A DNA stretch of 64,000 bases from the NCBI GenBank assembly GCA_030770425.1, contig JASJFT010000006.1:62001-126000 (forward strand). The letters run 5' to 3'. Every line of letters begins with the position of its first letter. Positions within the stretch are counted from its first letter, which is position 1. Positions 24,136-37,000 of the stretch are shown here, in pieces. The notes beneath the pieces were generated by a model that had not been told where the DNA came from, did no database searches, and saw only the letters and a list, made by a program, of their open reading frames with translations. The position numbers were made by a program, and so were the translations under genes. This DNA comes from Darksidea phi (Eukaryota > Ascomycota > Dothideomycetes > Pleosporales > Lentitheciaceae).

Positions 24136-25561
24136 CTACCATCTGCCGTGACCCCAATGTCCACCACGCTTGCTGCACGCTGTCACGGAAGCACTAGGCG
24201 TGACTGTCGTAGTTCGGGTCCACGTAGCGCGAATAGTCTTGGTCGTTAGACTTGTCGTATATGCAAAAGCAAAGCGTGTCTTAGTCGGTGTCGGGGCTGT
24301 TACTGTGGAAGTGAAGATGCCCGAGTAAATAGTGACTGGAGGTTCAGTCGTTGTGGTTGTACTGGAAACGACTGTTGATTCAGTCGTTGTGATAGGAGCA
24401 GCGGTGTAGGTGACAGTCGTGTTGACGGGCGTTGGAGCGGTAACGGTAATGGTTGGTGCATCGGGAGCGCGCTTGTCGAGGGGTGCCGCTGCGTCTCTAG
24501 CCTTCTGGTTACGCTTGAGCTTGGCGGCTTCGATACGGGCGCGAGCATATTCGATATCGACGGCGCGGTCGGCCTTTCGCATAAAGCGGTGGAACTTGTG
24601 TGGGGCAGCAGTCGGAGTCACCAAGGCTGCCGGGTGTAGTAGCGTAGGTGAGTATGTGCAGGGCTTATCTGGCTTGCTTGGTGTTGAGGTGGTGCAAGTG
24701 GCGGTAACAGTCTTAGTCTGGATGCTGAGGTCTTTCGTCCATGTAGTTTTGGCGCGTGTGAAAGTCTTGGTGATCGTCGCTGTGACTGGGGGCGGAGTGA
24801 TCGTCTTGATCTTCTTGGCCGTTTTGGATGGTACAGTGTAGGTGAGCGTATTGCTGATTGTTGAGGTCACTTGTAGAGTGGAGGTCGTTGTTGCTGTTAT
24901 CACTGGGGTGGTGGTGATATTGAAAGTAACGACTGGGGTGACTGTGGTTGTGACTTGAGGACCGCAATCTAGGTAGAGATCTAGTGATCAAATCAGTACT
25001 GCTGAGATAGTTATGGAAAATAGTGCCCACCTCTCTCCCAAGCGAATGGTTGTCCGTTGCCATTATTGCCTATGAGGAGAAGTATGTAATCTCCAGAAGA
25101 CATCTGGCTCTTTTGCAGAGGGCATGTTGATAATTGCGCTGTATCATCGGGTGTAGTAGGGAGCTGGGAACAGAGAACCTCATCTCCCTCCGGATCGACA
25201 AACAGGACTTCTGCGAGATCTTGATTGCATCCTTGGAAGGTTGATACGGAGGTGAAGTTCTCGGTTGATAGAGTGTTGACTAGATGTAGGGATACACAGT
25301 CAGCAAAGCTCATCCATATGGGCTTCGCTGCTTAGTGGCTAGAACCGTAGGTTGCGCTGTCTTGCGAATTGCGACGCAGTTTGTACCGCGGAGCTACGTA
25401 CTAAAATAATGACCTTCGTCAACGAAGTCCACACCATACGAGTAGCATATGGAGTCGGGATTGCCTTCGTGGTCTGCACGAGGACTGACGTCGGGATGAG
25501 AGACCGCTAACGAGAGCAGAGCAGCAATTGCTGAGAGACTAGATAGATGAGAGAAGGACAT
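24136..25561 (-). CDS. Secreted Ser/Thr-rich protein with dibasic processing sites
   Basis: Three exons, 25561-25402, 25327-25031 and 24968-24136, give 429 residues. The start MSFSHLSSLSAIAALLSLAVSH is a signal peptide. A conserved-looking N-terminal domain of about 125 residues follows (CYSYGVDFVDEGHYF, FQGCNQDLAEVLFVDPEGDE, SQLPTTPDDTAQLSTCP, ILLLIGNNGNGQPFAW), a lectin- or carbohydrate-binding-like domain I have seen in many ascomycete hypothetical proteins. The rest is Thr/Val-rich (TTTVTPVVTFNITTTPV and similar) with a basic middle holding DKRAPD, a KEX2-type site, and a short Gly/His-rich end. It is probably a cell-surface or secreted glycoprotein of unknown role. No C-terminal GPI signal is evident. 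Confidence 0.75.
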
Positions 25562-27615
25562 GTTTAATATCGAATGACAGTAGGGGAGCGAGTGTTGAAC
25601 AGTGCCAAATATGTCTTCTATTTAGGAGGGGAACACAGAGCTTATGTATGTTATCTGACGGTGGAGCTGAGCATCTACCTCAAGCCGTGGCATTTATGTT
25701 GCTTCCATAGCCGAACTTCGATGGCGCAACACTCCGGTAGATGGCTTGGACGAAAAATGTAGCGAGACACTGCTTCCCGTTTGGGCGTGTGCCGTCTCCG
25801 AGCCGCGAAAGGCTGGCGGGCGGGACATTGGCCGACTGACAGCAAGCTCGCCACGGCTCCATCTAGCTCTTACCAATCGCACATTGAAGGAGCACAATGA
25901 TGTCGCGCAGCAAGACATGCCGGGAAGCTGGAGAAAGGATCATGCACGCCAAGTATTGGAAGCCACTCGGATACGCAGCCAATCAGGCGTAGCCTGGCCC
26001 CTGCATCATCTCTTCCGGACAATTGCCAAATATAGATGTCACGCTTCTCCTCTCATCCGTCTGCCATTACCGACACTGCACGTTTCTGTGGATCCCTCAA
26101 TGCTACGTCTGGTTGGCGCTTAGCCTGGGTGTCCACGATAGTCCGATCAGCCCCCAGTGGCGCTGACGCCGACCGGCTATAGCTGTGTCAACCTCGACAC
26201 TCCGTGCCGCTTCGACTACTCATGATCGCTGCTGGGATTCAGACAGACAGTTCCATGTCGATGCTTGGTATGGGTTTGTGGATGTCACCGCTTATTGAAC
26301 CCACCGTGTTGGCGATACGACACCTGGTGGCCTTGGTAAACTCTAGCGACCATGCATGAGTTGCATACCCATGCACCCATGCCACGTTCTGTCCGCCCCG
26401 AGGTTTTCTGAGATTGACCGATCAAGCAAACTTTGGCCCCAGTAGCTGACTTCACGGCAGTATCTTCGTATACACGTCTAAGTGAAACGCGACAATTTGG
26501 GGACCAAGTTCTCGACTACGCGGAGTTGCCAGTGGGATTGCGGAACCACTTCAGCTTACAAGACCGAAGCGTTCTCTCCATATGTTTCACTTCCTACCTC
26601 AGCCACCCAGCCTCAGAAACAAACGTTTCACGTCAACAGCTGCTGCTTACTGGAAAAACAGTCGCATTCGCGCCATACTGCCCAAAATGGTCCATTGATT
26701 GAATTCGATGTCCTGACTTTTTCGCTCCATATTCCCACCCTCCGCTTATGCCCACTGCGGCCTCGCTTTGTCGGTGTCGAACGCGCCAATCATCTGGCAT
26801 AAGTGAACACTACTGTATTACATGTGGTATTCTTACTTGCACTAGCTGGTTTTTATGCGACCTAAGAGTGTTGGTCGCTTACCGAGGCTTTAAAAGTTCT
26901 TTGCAGGCGATATCAGGAGCCCAATACCTTCCGCATTCTGGACGAGTGCCTTACTTGAACACTCGCCACGCCTAGCCCAGCTAGCATATCTCCGATGTGC
27001 TCACCTGAACATCTTCAGGACCCCAATGTCTCTGTCTGTCAGCTGCGACCCTACGCCGTCAGCCTAGCTAGTATGGAACTTGCGAACCTCGCTTTTCTGT
27101 AAAGCTATCGGCAGTTGCAACGCACAAGAATGTCAGCTTTCGAGTGCACCATCTTCAAGCACTGGTCCTAGAATAGGTCTTACATCCATCAATACGGAAC
27201 AGAGACATAGGGCCTTATCCAATGACCAGCATTTCCGCTCGATCCTAGACCCAAGGGCAAAATTGGCTATACGGTGTGTGTTCCGAGTCACGGTCCTCGC
27301 CAATACGGAAAACCCAAGTTGCGGAATGTTTCTCATCCAGCTAGGCATACCGCTTCGCTTCGCCCGGTGTCGAGCAACGCCACTCCATCCAGGGCAATGT
27401 TTTCCACATTCCATCGTCGAACCTATTACGAGGTCGGACTCTCGGACGAGATATATATATCTGTTGCCTGTCACCCATTCCTGACTTTCATACAAGTAAC
27501 TTCCCCCAGGATTCATCAATGTAAGTGGAGCTCCGATGGTACTCATATAGTGTCTATCTGTATCTCCATTCTCTCACCAAAGTACAAAATATTTCATCCA
27601 AAATCCTTACACAAT
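25562..27615. other. Divergent intergenic region upstream of the laccase
   Basis: This 2 kb gap separates two divergent genes. A GTCAGCC word at 27058-27064, 552 bases before the laccase start, matches the motif found in the cluster promoters; GTCAGCT occurs at 27037 and 27132. Open frames in the region carry no family motifs. The laccase leader just upstream of 27616 is rich in C, T and A. Confidence 0.5.
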
Positions 27616-29843
27616 ATGTTGGGCAATATAGTAGCCTTTTGGCTCACTCTCGGTTCACTCGCTTTCACAGGAGCTGTTCCTCACAAAGCTGAATTACTCC
27701 CTCCCTCAAGAGTGATAGCTGGAAGGCAAGCCCCTTCGTCTACACAAGTCCCTGATGGAGAATGTACCAACGGACCACGGACACGGAATTGCTGGAGCAG
27801 CGGCTTCAGTATCGCAACCGACTTCGACGCCAAAGCACCTCCTGCTGGGAAGACTGTAACGGTATTCCGCCCTATAGTTACTTGAGAAACAGCACCTGAT
27901 GCAATGTAGTATGACCTGGAAATCACGAACACCACATTAAACCCCGATGGCGGCGGTGACCGCCCAGTCATGGTAAGTAAATTCGCAAGAGTATAATTGC
28001 GAAATCTCTAACACTGCGCAAGCTGATCAACGGGACCCTTCCCGGCCCTGTACTTCGAGGTTTGTAAAACTTATTAAGAAGCTTTCCTTGCACTAATCGT
28101 TGATAGCATCATGGGGTGATACGTTGGTTGTCAACGGTGAGTTTACGCGTTGTGCCATGTACCACTACGTCTGACCAACATCTAGTGAAGAACTCACTCC
28201 AGGACAATGGAACTGGGATTCACTGGCACGGTATCAGGCAACTCAACTCCTGTCAGCACGATGGAGTACCAGGTGTCACAGGTATGGTATTTTGCCTTTA
28301 CTTCCTCTTATTGGTCACTCATGCTTTCTTAGAATGTCCGATAGCACCTGGTAAAACTCGCCAATACGTATTCAAATGTACTCAATTCGGTACAACCTGG
28401 TATCATTCGCATTGGAGCTCCCAGTACGCGGCGGGCACGCTTGGTACACTCATTATCGTGAGTCTTCAATCGGATGTTTTCCTTCACCACCTGCATTCTC
28501 CTAATTACCAGTAGGATGGTCCTGCAACAGCCAATTACGATGAAGACCTTGGAACGCTCCCGCTAACTGAGTGGTACTATCTGCCTGGCTTTACACTGAA
28601 TGAACAAGCACAGCACTCACAGGGTCTACCGCCGAAACCGGATAACATTTTGGTCAACGGTACACATGTGAATGCAAATGGCGGTGGAAGCTATTTTAAA
28701 ATGAAAGTCACGAAGGTATGAGAATTTCTTTACCCCATTGATCACGAAGCTAATCAAGGCTAGGGCAAAAAATACCGCATCCGGATCATCAATAGTTCCG
28801 TTGATACAACGTTCAGCGTGTCTATGGATAAGCATCCCTTTACTGTCATCACGTCGGACTTTGTGGGTGCAATTCGCCATGAACTTCGGAACGGTGTGCT
28901 AATACGTCTCAGGTCCCCATCCGATCGTTCGTTGCTGATCAGCTTACCCTTGCCATCGGTATGCACAAACCCCTCGAAAACCACATAAATTTAAGCTAAT
29001 TATTGCCCCATAGGCCAACGCTACGACGTCGTGATTAACGCAAATCAAACTGTAGATAACTACTGGTTCCGTGTTTCTATTGGCACCGCCTGCGGCTTCA
29101 ACGCCATGACCGACACGAACCTCCCTCTTGGCGCCATCCTGCAGTATGACGGTGCTTCCAACTCCAGTCCAAGCTCCACCGGCGTCCAGATGCGTACCAC
29201 CTGTACTGATGAGACAAACCTCATCCCGTTTGTCCCCAACAGCGTTCCTACAACTATCGTTCCCCAAGCTGAGATGAAACTCAACCACACTCAAGACGCA
29301 AACAACAACTTCTTGTTCCGTTGGACAATTGATGGTACGCCTCTGATTGTCGACTGGAATACGCCGAGCCTGGAAACGGCGCTTTCCGGCTCATCGACGT
29401 TTGGAGAGTTTTCGAATGTGTATGAAATGAATAGTAGTAATTGGTACTTCTGGTGGATACAAACGACCTCCACGATTCCGCTCCCTCACCCGATCCATCT
29501 TCACGGGCATGACTTTTATATTTTAGGGTCTGGAGGCGGGACGTGGGATGGGTCAACCCAGGGGTTGAACTTTCTGAACCCAACCCGGAGAGACACCGCC
29601 ACGTTGCCCGCAGGAGGCTATCTGCTGCTCGCATTTCCTGCGGATAATCCAGGGTTGTGGGTTATGCACTGCCACATCGCCTGGCATGCTGGGCAGGGAC
29701 TTAGCGTACAGTTCCTGGAGAGGAGAAGTGAGATTAGGGGGAGTATTGGGAATTTGGGCGAGTTCGACAAAGGCTGTGAGGAGTGGCGCGACTACTGGGT
29801 GCCCGGAAATCACCCCTACAACCAGACTGATTCTGGAATCTAG
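27616..29843 (+). CDS. Laccase (ascomycete multicopper oxidase)
   Basis: Ten exons (27616-27861, 27910-27972, 28023-28059, 28107-28136, 28186-28281, 28333-28457, 28515-28715, 28764-28862, 28913-28958, 29014-29843) join in frame to 590 residues. MLGNIVAFWLTLGSLAFTGA is a signal peptide, so the protein is secreted. All four copper motifs are present: HWHGIRQLN, WYHSHWSSQY, HPIHLHGHDF and MHCHIAWHAGQ; Leu follows as the axial position near the type 1 copper. The C-terminus ends DSGI, the processed plug typical of ascomycete laccases. It oxidises phenols or diphenols and reduces O2 to water. It lies 1.2 kb from the PKS 3' end. Whether it belongs to the cluster is open. Sequons such as INGT and NSS suggest N-glycosylation. 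Confidence 0.95.
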
Positions 29844-31093
29844 GAGACGCTCCGTACCTTTTTGGCATTTTCAACGGAGTTAGATTTGGGTGGATCTATT
29901 GTTCGCTTAGTCGTAACTAAAGAATGCTACTTGATCATCTGTTAAGATATTCACACGTTTGTTGGACTTATTTAAGAATGATTGTGGGTATAGAGGAGAC
30001 TTGTGCGGTATCCACAACGAAACTAATCTTGCGCGTGCTCAGGGCGAGCTAGGATAGTGCCGAAGACGCTTTGGACGGAGATGGGCTAGCTGCAGAGTTA
30101 CCTCAAAGGCTAGGCTGCAAACTAAAAAGAACTTGGATGCAGTGTATGTTCAGTCGTTGGATTCGATACAATGTAAGGCTAGACATTCGAAGGTCATATC
30201 TTGAGTCTTCATTTGACGTATCAAATCGCGAGGATCCTCTTGGTGAGCGATCACTATTCACTGTTGTTCGTGGTATGGCGTCGGTCCTGCTGTTAATGTG
30301 ATGCGCCTTAGAAAAACTGGAGCTATGATCTGCTTGTGATGAGAAGTCGGTTATGCTCCGGGTGTTCGGATATCGCTCCTGCATTGCAACGCACTCGCGC
30401 CTAGTCGGACGCATCTTCAAGCACTATCATTATATGTCAAATTCTATTAAATAAGTAGTAGCTGTTAAGTACTTAAATTTGCGGGATGATCTAAAAATGG
30501 TATTATAAAAAGATGTTTGTTCTATATATCTTAAAATATGAGAAGATAATTGGTTATAGCTATTATCTAAGATATTATATTCAGTTTAGATTTATATAGT
30601 GGGAGTCTCTTTTATAGAGTCTGCACGAAACATCGTAGGACTTTATCCACAGTAGAGGTGCTATACTCATACCTTATATACGATATTAGAGCTGTAGAGC
30701 TATATATAGTATTATTGATCGTAAGCGAGGAGGTAATATTTCGAATATCGAATATTAAGGCGACGAGCAATAATATATATTACCGAAACGTAGAGCGTTG
30801 GGAGACTAACAGCGGTAGCGGTGAGTTAGCATACCTATACTACCGCCCATAGTATAAAAATTGCCTGCGATAATACCAGCATCCCACTCACTACTCCATT
30901 TCTTATTCTCAGCCAGCTTCCTCACATCCGTCTCAAAGAGAATTTGTATATTAAACTATCTTAATACGTCTGTCCTAACTATTACGCCTAGTTAGCGTAT
31001 TACATCTGGTCTAAAAGCTCTACGGTATCAACTCCTTGATAATACCAGCAACCACCCCAGTCTACCTCGTGCCATGGCATCGGTCTATCCCCT
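29844..31093. other. AT-rich spacer between laccase and PKS 3' ends
   Basis: From about 30420 to 30830 the sequence is rich in A, T and TpA steps, looking like a RIP-mutated repeat. A copy of a dispersed repeat lies at 30648-30924. No intact gene is seen. Confidence 0.6.
30648..30924 (+). repeat. Dispersed direct repeat, copy A
   Basis: This 277 bp segment matches 49473-49700 in the same orientation. Shared words in order are CACAGTAGAGGT, CGATATTAGAGCT, AACAGCGGTAGCG, TGAGTTAGCA, CCCATAGTATAAAAAT, ATACCAGCATC and CAGCCAGCTTCCTCA. Copy A has about 50 extra bases, mostly A/T, in its middle, and where the copies differ it often has T or A where copy B has C or G, as expected from RIP. It carries a TATAAAAA box. 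It may be the remnant of a mobile element end or of a duplicated promoter. Confidence 0.75.
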
Positions 31094-34000
31094 CTACGCG
31101 TCATGCAATAGGATGAGGCCATCTGTGGCACGCTTACCCAACGCCTCCAGCGTCCCCATACTCAACATTTCCATCGTGCTGATTTGGAACCCGAAGGTCA
31201 GCTTCCACCAAGCCCGCAACTCGACCGCTACCAAGGAGTCCAACCCCATATCGGCAGTGCGCATGGCGATGTCGATCTGCGCATTCCCTGCTAGGAGCAG
31301 ACTGGACAGCTTCTTTCCAATTTCCAAGGCGAATAGCTCCACCGTCCGGTCTGACCGGAGAACACTCGGGTCCTTCCTGATGGTGGCGAGGAATGCGCGC
31401 AGCCCATCGGTTGCGGAGCTAGCGTTACTGCCGCCCCCGCCCCCGCCTCCGCCCCCGCTCATGCTGTGGTAAATCGCCATCCGCGCATCCTTCGCCAGCA
31501 GAGTGCTACTCTGGGGGTTGCTCAGAGGAAGAGCCGGGATGAGACCGAGAAGGAAGGCGTCGCCAGCTGTGCTGCCTTGTCTGCGTCGATCGCGAGTGGA
31601 CGGAGACATCATGGCCAGATCCAGGGCTCCGAGGAGCTCCGTCTCCTGCACCACGCACCACCCAGTGGCCTGCATCTTCCTGAGAAGATCTTGGTTCTCG
31701 GACAAGTAGCCAATGCCCTCCATCGCCCCAAGATCGATCGCTGTACAGGGGAGGTTCATGCCAGCGCGATACTGGACAAAGGCGTCGAGAAAGGTATTCG
31801 CGCTCGCATAGTTGGCCTGCCCGACTTGACCAACGATTCCCGACAAGGAGCTGAATAAGAGGAAGAAGTCAAGATCCAAGCCTCTCGACAAAGACACGTT
31901 GTGAAGGTTCCATGTGCCCTGGACCTTGGGCTGCGTGACTGCGTTCCAATCCTCGATAGTCATCTTGTCGAACATTTGATCGCGGAGAACCATTGACATC
32001 TGCACGATGCCTTTCAGGGGCGCCAGAGCCCCATCCACAGCACGCGCAACATCGTCTGGGTTGGCGACGTCTCCACGGACTAACTGAACCCTGCATCCCA
32101 TGCTCTCGATCTCCCGGGTGAAGTCGACATCGTGCTTTCCACTTCCTGCACTTCGAGACAAGAAAGTAAGATTTCTGGCGCCGTGTTCGACCATCCAGAC
32201 CGACATGGAGCGTCCCAGACCGCCGAGGCCACCGATGAGGAGGTACGAAGCTGCCCCATCAAGGTCGGCGCTTGTCTTCGTCGTGGTGTCGACGTCCTTG
32301 ATCAAGAGGTTTCCAGTAGCGTCTCGGATCTCAAGCACAATCTTGCCGATGTGCTTACCCTGCTGCATGTATCGGAAAGCGTCTAGCACAGCAGGAGCGA
32401 TGAATGTTTGATCGACTCGTATCGGTTTGAAATGGCCCTTAGAGAAGCAGTCCATCGCAAATCTAAGCGATCTGGAAAAGAGGATTGTGTCAGCGCAGTT
32501 AGGTCAGACGAGGAGACGGAGTGCCTTACCGGCTGCTAAGCTCAGGTCGTTCTGTTCTCATCTGCTCGACATCCAAGCAGCAATAGTTCCGGTTATCCAG
32601 GAAGGGGCCCATATCAAGCTGGGCATTACCCAAAAGGTCCCGCTTCCCAATCTCCACCATGGTTCCCCATTTCGCAACGCATTTCCAGGTTGCATGCAGA
32701 AGCTCTCCGGCAAGGGAGTTCAGCGCCACATCAACACCCTTCCCGTCAGTCTCGCGCAGTAGGTCGTCCACAAATGAGGTATTCCTAGAGTTGAAGATCC
32801 GGTTCCTTGGAATGCCGAAAGTGTCCATCAGATATTGCGCCTTCTTCTCGCTGCTCACGGTTGTGTAGACTTCGGCGCCCTGCAAACGAGCTACCTGGAT
32901 AGCAGCCAGTCCCACTCCACCAGCACCGCTGTGAATCAAGACAGACTACACGATAGTTAGGAATTGCTCCAGACTTGTTGATGTGCGTGCGGTGCTCACC
33001 TGGCCTTCGCAAAGTCGCGCCAAGTCGATTAGCCCATAGACGGCGGTGATGAAGATGGTGGGAATGCAAGCACCTTCGATAAAGCTGATGTTGTCCGGTA
33101 GCTTCTCGTAATACACTTCCCGGCCTGTAATGACGGTCGTGAACGTGTTGATGCCCACAACAACAGCACGGTCACCAACACGCACTTTGGTCACTTTTGG
33201 CCCAACTCGGCGCACGATTCCGGTTGCTTCGTAGCCAAATTTGGGTTCGTGGCGCCCTGGTATGATTTGCATGCCTACTAGGACATCCTGATGGCATTGT
33301 TAGCCAAGCCTGGTGCCTTGGGGCGCATGATGGTGAACTTACCCGGAAATTCAACCCACTGGCGTACACTTCGACTTCAACCTCATCATCCACCGGAGCA
33401 GGCGCGGACTTTGCCGACCATCTCAACGTGTCGAGGCGTCCTGGATGAGATTGGGACAAGACAGCCTCATCAGATGCGTGCGACACCAGAAGCTCCTGGT
33501 CAAGAGAAAATGGAAAGACGCGGTTGACGAGTATCTGGCCGTTGTGGATGACATATTCATAATCTGGACCTAAGGCGCCATCTTCTTCTCTCGTCTGAAA
33601 TTTGCCCAGGACGTCAACTAGAGAGATAGCCCCTGCAGGAGTCACAATCCTGTCCGTCTCCAAAGTAGCAATGTCGATCGCAATCTCAGATCGAAGAGTG
33701 CGGATTAGACCAATGATCTGACCGTATCTGGGGTCGGTGCAGCCAACATTGGAGAGCTGCGTGACCCAGAGCATGCCAGCGCTTCCGAGATGATTGAGGA
33801 ATGACTTGAATTCTGACAGTCGGGATGCGTCAAAGTTCTCGAAGAATGGGAGCTCTTCTTCAAGGAGTGTGAGTACGTCCTGGCCCTGTGGTGGTGTCTG
33901 TCCTAGCGAACAACGGTCGACCTGGTAGCCCCGATGGGTGAGCTCATCTACAATCAACTTCGGCTCAGCCGTTTTGCTGTTGCACATTAGTAGCGTAATG

Positions 34001-37000
34001 CGCTTGATTGGAGTACTCGGGAGCTGGGGTTTTGCTACTAAAACAGTGTTCGTCCAATGCGCCGAGTCTGGTTTGACGTGGTCCACGTCTGGAAACCCAG
34101 CTGCCGCCAACTCCTCCTGCCACCTCTCAAGGCTGATAAAGGGCTCGTCCACCCGTTTCAAATCTTCAGAATGGGACCACCAGCCAGGCAGTGTGCCCAG
34201 AGCAAACTTGGCCCAAGACGAACCGGGTCGCGGCTCTTCCAGGATCAATCTTCCGCGAGGGCTCAGTAGTCCGTGGATATTTTGTAGACCCTTTTGGATA
34301 TCGATGCTCGTACTGATGACGTTTGCCGCAACGATGAGGTCAAATTGACGACCCTCCAAGGCCTGGTCTGCCATACTTTCATTCACATTCAGGACAGTAA
34401 ACTCGATATTTGGAACACCCTTCAAGCGTTCCTTTGCCGTCATCAACAGGCCTGACGATGCATCCGCAGCGACGTACTGGGAGTACAAAGGTCGTCCATC
34501 AGCGAGGGTCAAGCTGTTCAATATGTTCAACGTCTTTTCGCCCAGCCCTACACCGATCTCTAGAACACGGACATTGGGCTTACTGTGCGCGATACACCGA
34601 AGATATCCGGAATCGTCTTGTGCCCGTAGGAAGTCAGAAAAGCTGTCCAGGCCACCGACCTGATTTAGGATGTCTAATCCTGTCTTTTCCCCTTCCAGTA
34701 GAGCTTTTATACTGTTGGAAATGGCAGCGATGGCATTTGCTACACGTCCAGCAGAAGTTTCCTGCATCCTTACGACCAGCGACTCAACGCCTCGAGTGAG
34801 TTCAGCAACTTCGTCGAGAGCTGAGGGCGCCTGCTGGTTGAGCCACTCCTTGTACTTGATCAAGTGAGGTGTCTGCACTTCTGTGCTCTTAACAGTTGCG
34901 CTCGCAAGAGTAATTGCCGATTGCGCCAGTTCATTGAGTAGAGGTATGGAGACTTCATGGCCGGGAGGTAGCCTGATGAGGTTGCTGATGTTTTGGAAGT
35001 CGACGTAAGGCACCCACTCACATCGAGCCGTGATGGGGGTGCTGCTTTCGTTCTTGCCTTCGGTCTCGTCGAAGATTGAGACGCGAGCACCAGAGATCCG
35101 TAAGACGGTCATTGAGCCCGCAGTAACTGAACCCTTTCCGATATAACCTTCGTCGTCGGGCCTGGATGCAGCGGAGAGTACGAGGTCATCTTTGGTGCAG
35201 CGAAATATTGTCATCGAATCGATTTTTGAAGCAAGCAGTCGTTGGTAATGTCGGCCTATACCGCCATAAACCGAAAGGATCATCAACTGAATGTATGAGT
35301 CCAGGATGACGGGATGCAGATGATGCTCTGCCTCATCGCCCCATTTGTTGTTTCGCATCGTGGCCGTAGCTTCACGAGGCCAGCCCGTGGATGATCGTAC
35401 CTGCTCCAGAGTAGTGAAGTTCGGCCCGTAAAAAAGACCTCCTCGCCGCTCTGCTTCATACCACTTCGATATATCGACTTTTCGTGGCAGCTCTTCTGCT
35501 TCCTCGTCATGCTCTACCTTGTTGTTGGATGTCTCTCCTCGGACCTCGCCTGTGCAGTGTTTTGTCCACAGGTGACCATTATGTGACGATACAGTGAATT
35601 CCCACCAATCGCTGTTGAGACTGGCGGTCAAGCGCCGGGGGCGCATGGTGGTAACTAATTCGGTAGGCGCATCTTCAACGAGCACAAGAGAAGTAATAAC
35701 AGTCACGTTCTTGAAACTGACTCCATCGTCGACCCCAGTAACCTGACGAGCAGCTTCGGCCGCCATGGATACGAAACCGGACAACGGGAAGATGATGGTT
35801 TCATCGACCTTGTGATCAAGTATCCAAGGCGCAGTATCAACCTGTAGAAGATTTCGCCATACAGGTTCGAGATCGGTACACTCTGGCACTTTTGCCCCCA
35901 AGAGATTGTGGTCAGGATGTTCTTTTCCTCGCCACTCCTTGGATAACCTGGACTCAAACCAGTGCCTTCGCGAGTGATCCCAGGGATAGTGTGGTAAGTC
36001 CGTAGCACAGGTACCATTGGGCGCGAGTGATTTGATGTCCATGACGACATGTAGCGTGTACAGTTTCCCAATCGCTTGAAGCAAATTCTCCACACTGTTT
36101 TGTCGTCGCACGAGTGAAGGAACATAGGGCGCCTTGCTTGACTCCGATGCTAGAATCTGTCTCAGCGGACCAGCGAGTGCGGAGTGGGGTCCCAGCTCCA
36201 AGAAGACCTCGTTGCTGATCGCTTGGGACTTGATGATGCCAGACACTGCCGAGTTGAAAAGTACAGGGCGCTCCAAGTTGGCTTGCCAGTACTTGGGGCC
36301 TAGTATGTCACCTTTTGTGCTCCCAAGTAGTTTGCCAGTTACACTAGAGAAGAAAGGTATTAAAGGCGTTTTCCCCACTACCCCCGAGTCAACCATTGCT
36401 CGATGGTAGTCGTCCCCAAGGACTAGCATATGGTGCGAGTGGTATGCCTTTTCTACCTTCAAAATGGTAGCCGGTACGTCTGGGTGGCTTTCTTTGATGC
36501 TAGCCACGACAGCATCCAGCTTGTCAGCATCTCCAGACAGAGTCACACTACGTGGTGAGTTGTCACAAGCTGCGATGACTCCTGGAACTAGATATTGCTT
36601 CACCTCATCCCAGCTTAGCCCCACTGCAGCCATGCCGCCGCGCTCAGTCGATCCCTTTGTGGCAGCTCCGCGGTGGAATGCGACAATAATAGCTTCTTCT
36701 GCTGTGAGAGCTCCTGCCGCGTATGCCGCCGCAATTTCACCACTGGAATGGCCAACGACAGCGGCCGGTCTGATGCCGATCGAGGCAAGAGTGTTGACAA
36801 GGGCTATTTGAAGGGCGGTGCAGAGTGGCTGCGAGAATTCGGCCTCGTATACTCGGCTCGTTCTAGTCGGTTTAAGAAGTTCTTCTTTCAACGACCAACT
36901 CGGCGCGACCGCGCCTAGGCTCTGCAGATGCCTGTCAAGCGACTGTATGGTGTCTGAGAATGTACTGTTGGAGCGCAACAAGGCACGCCCAAATTGAGGC

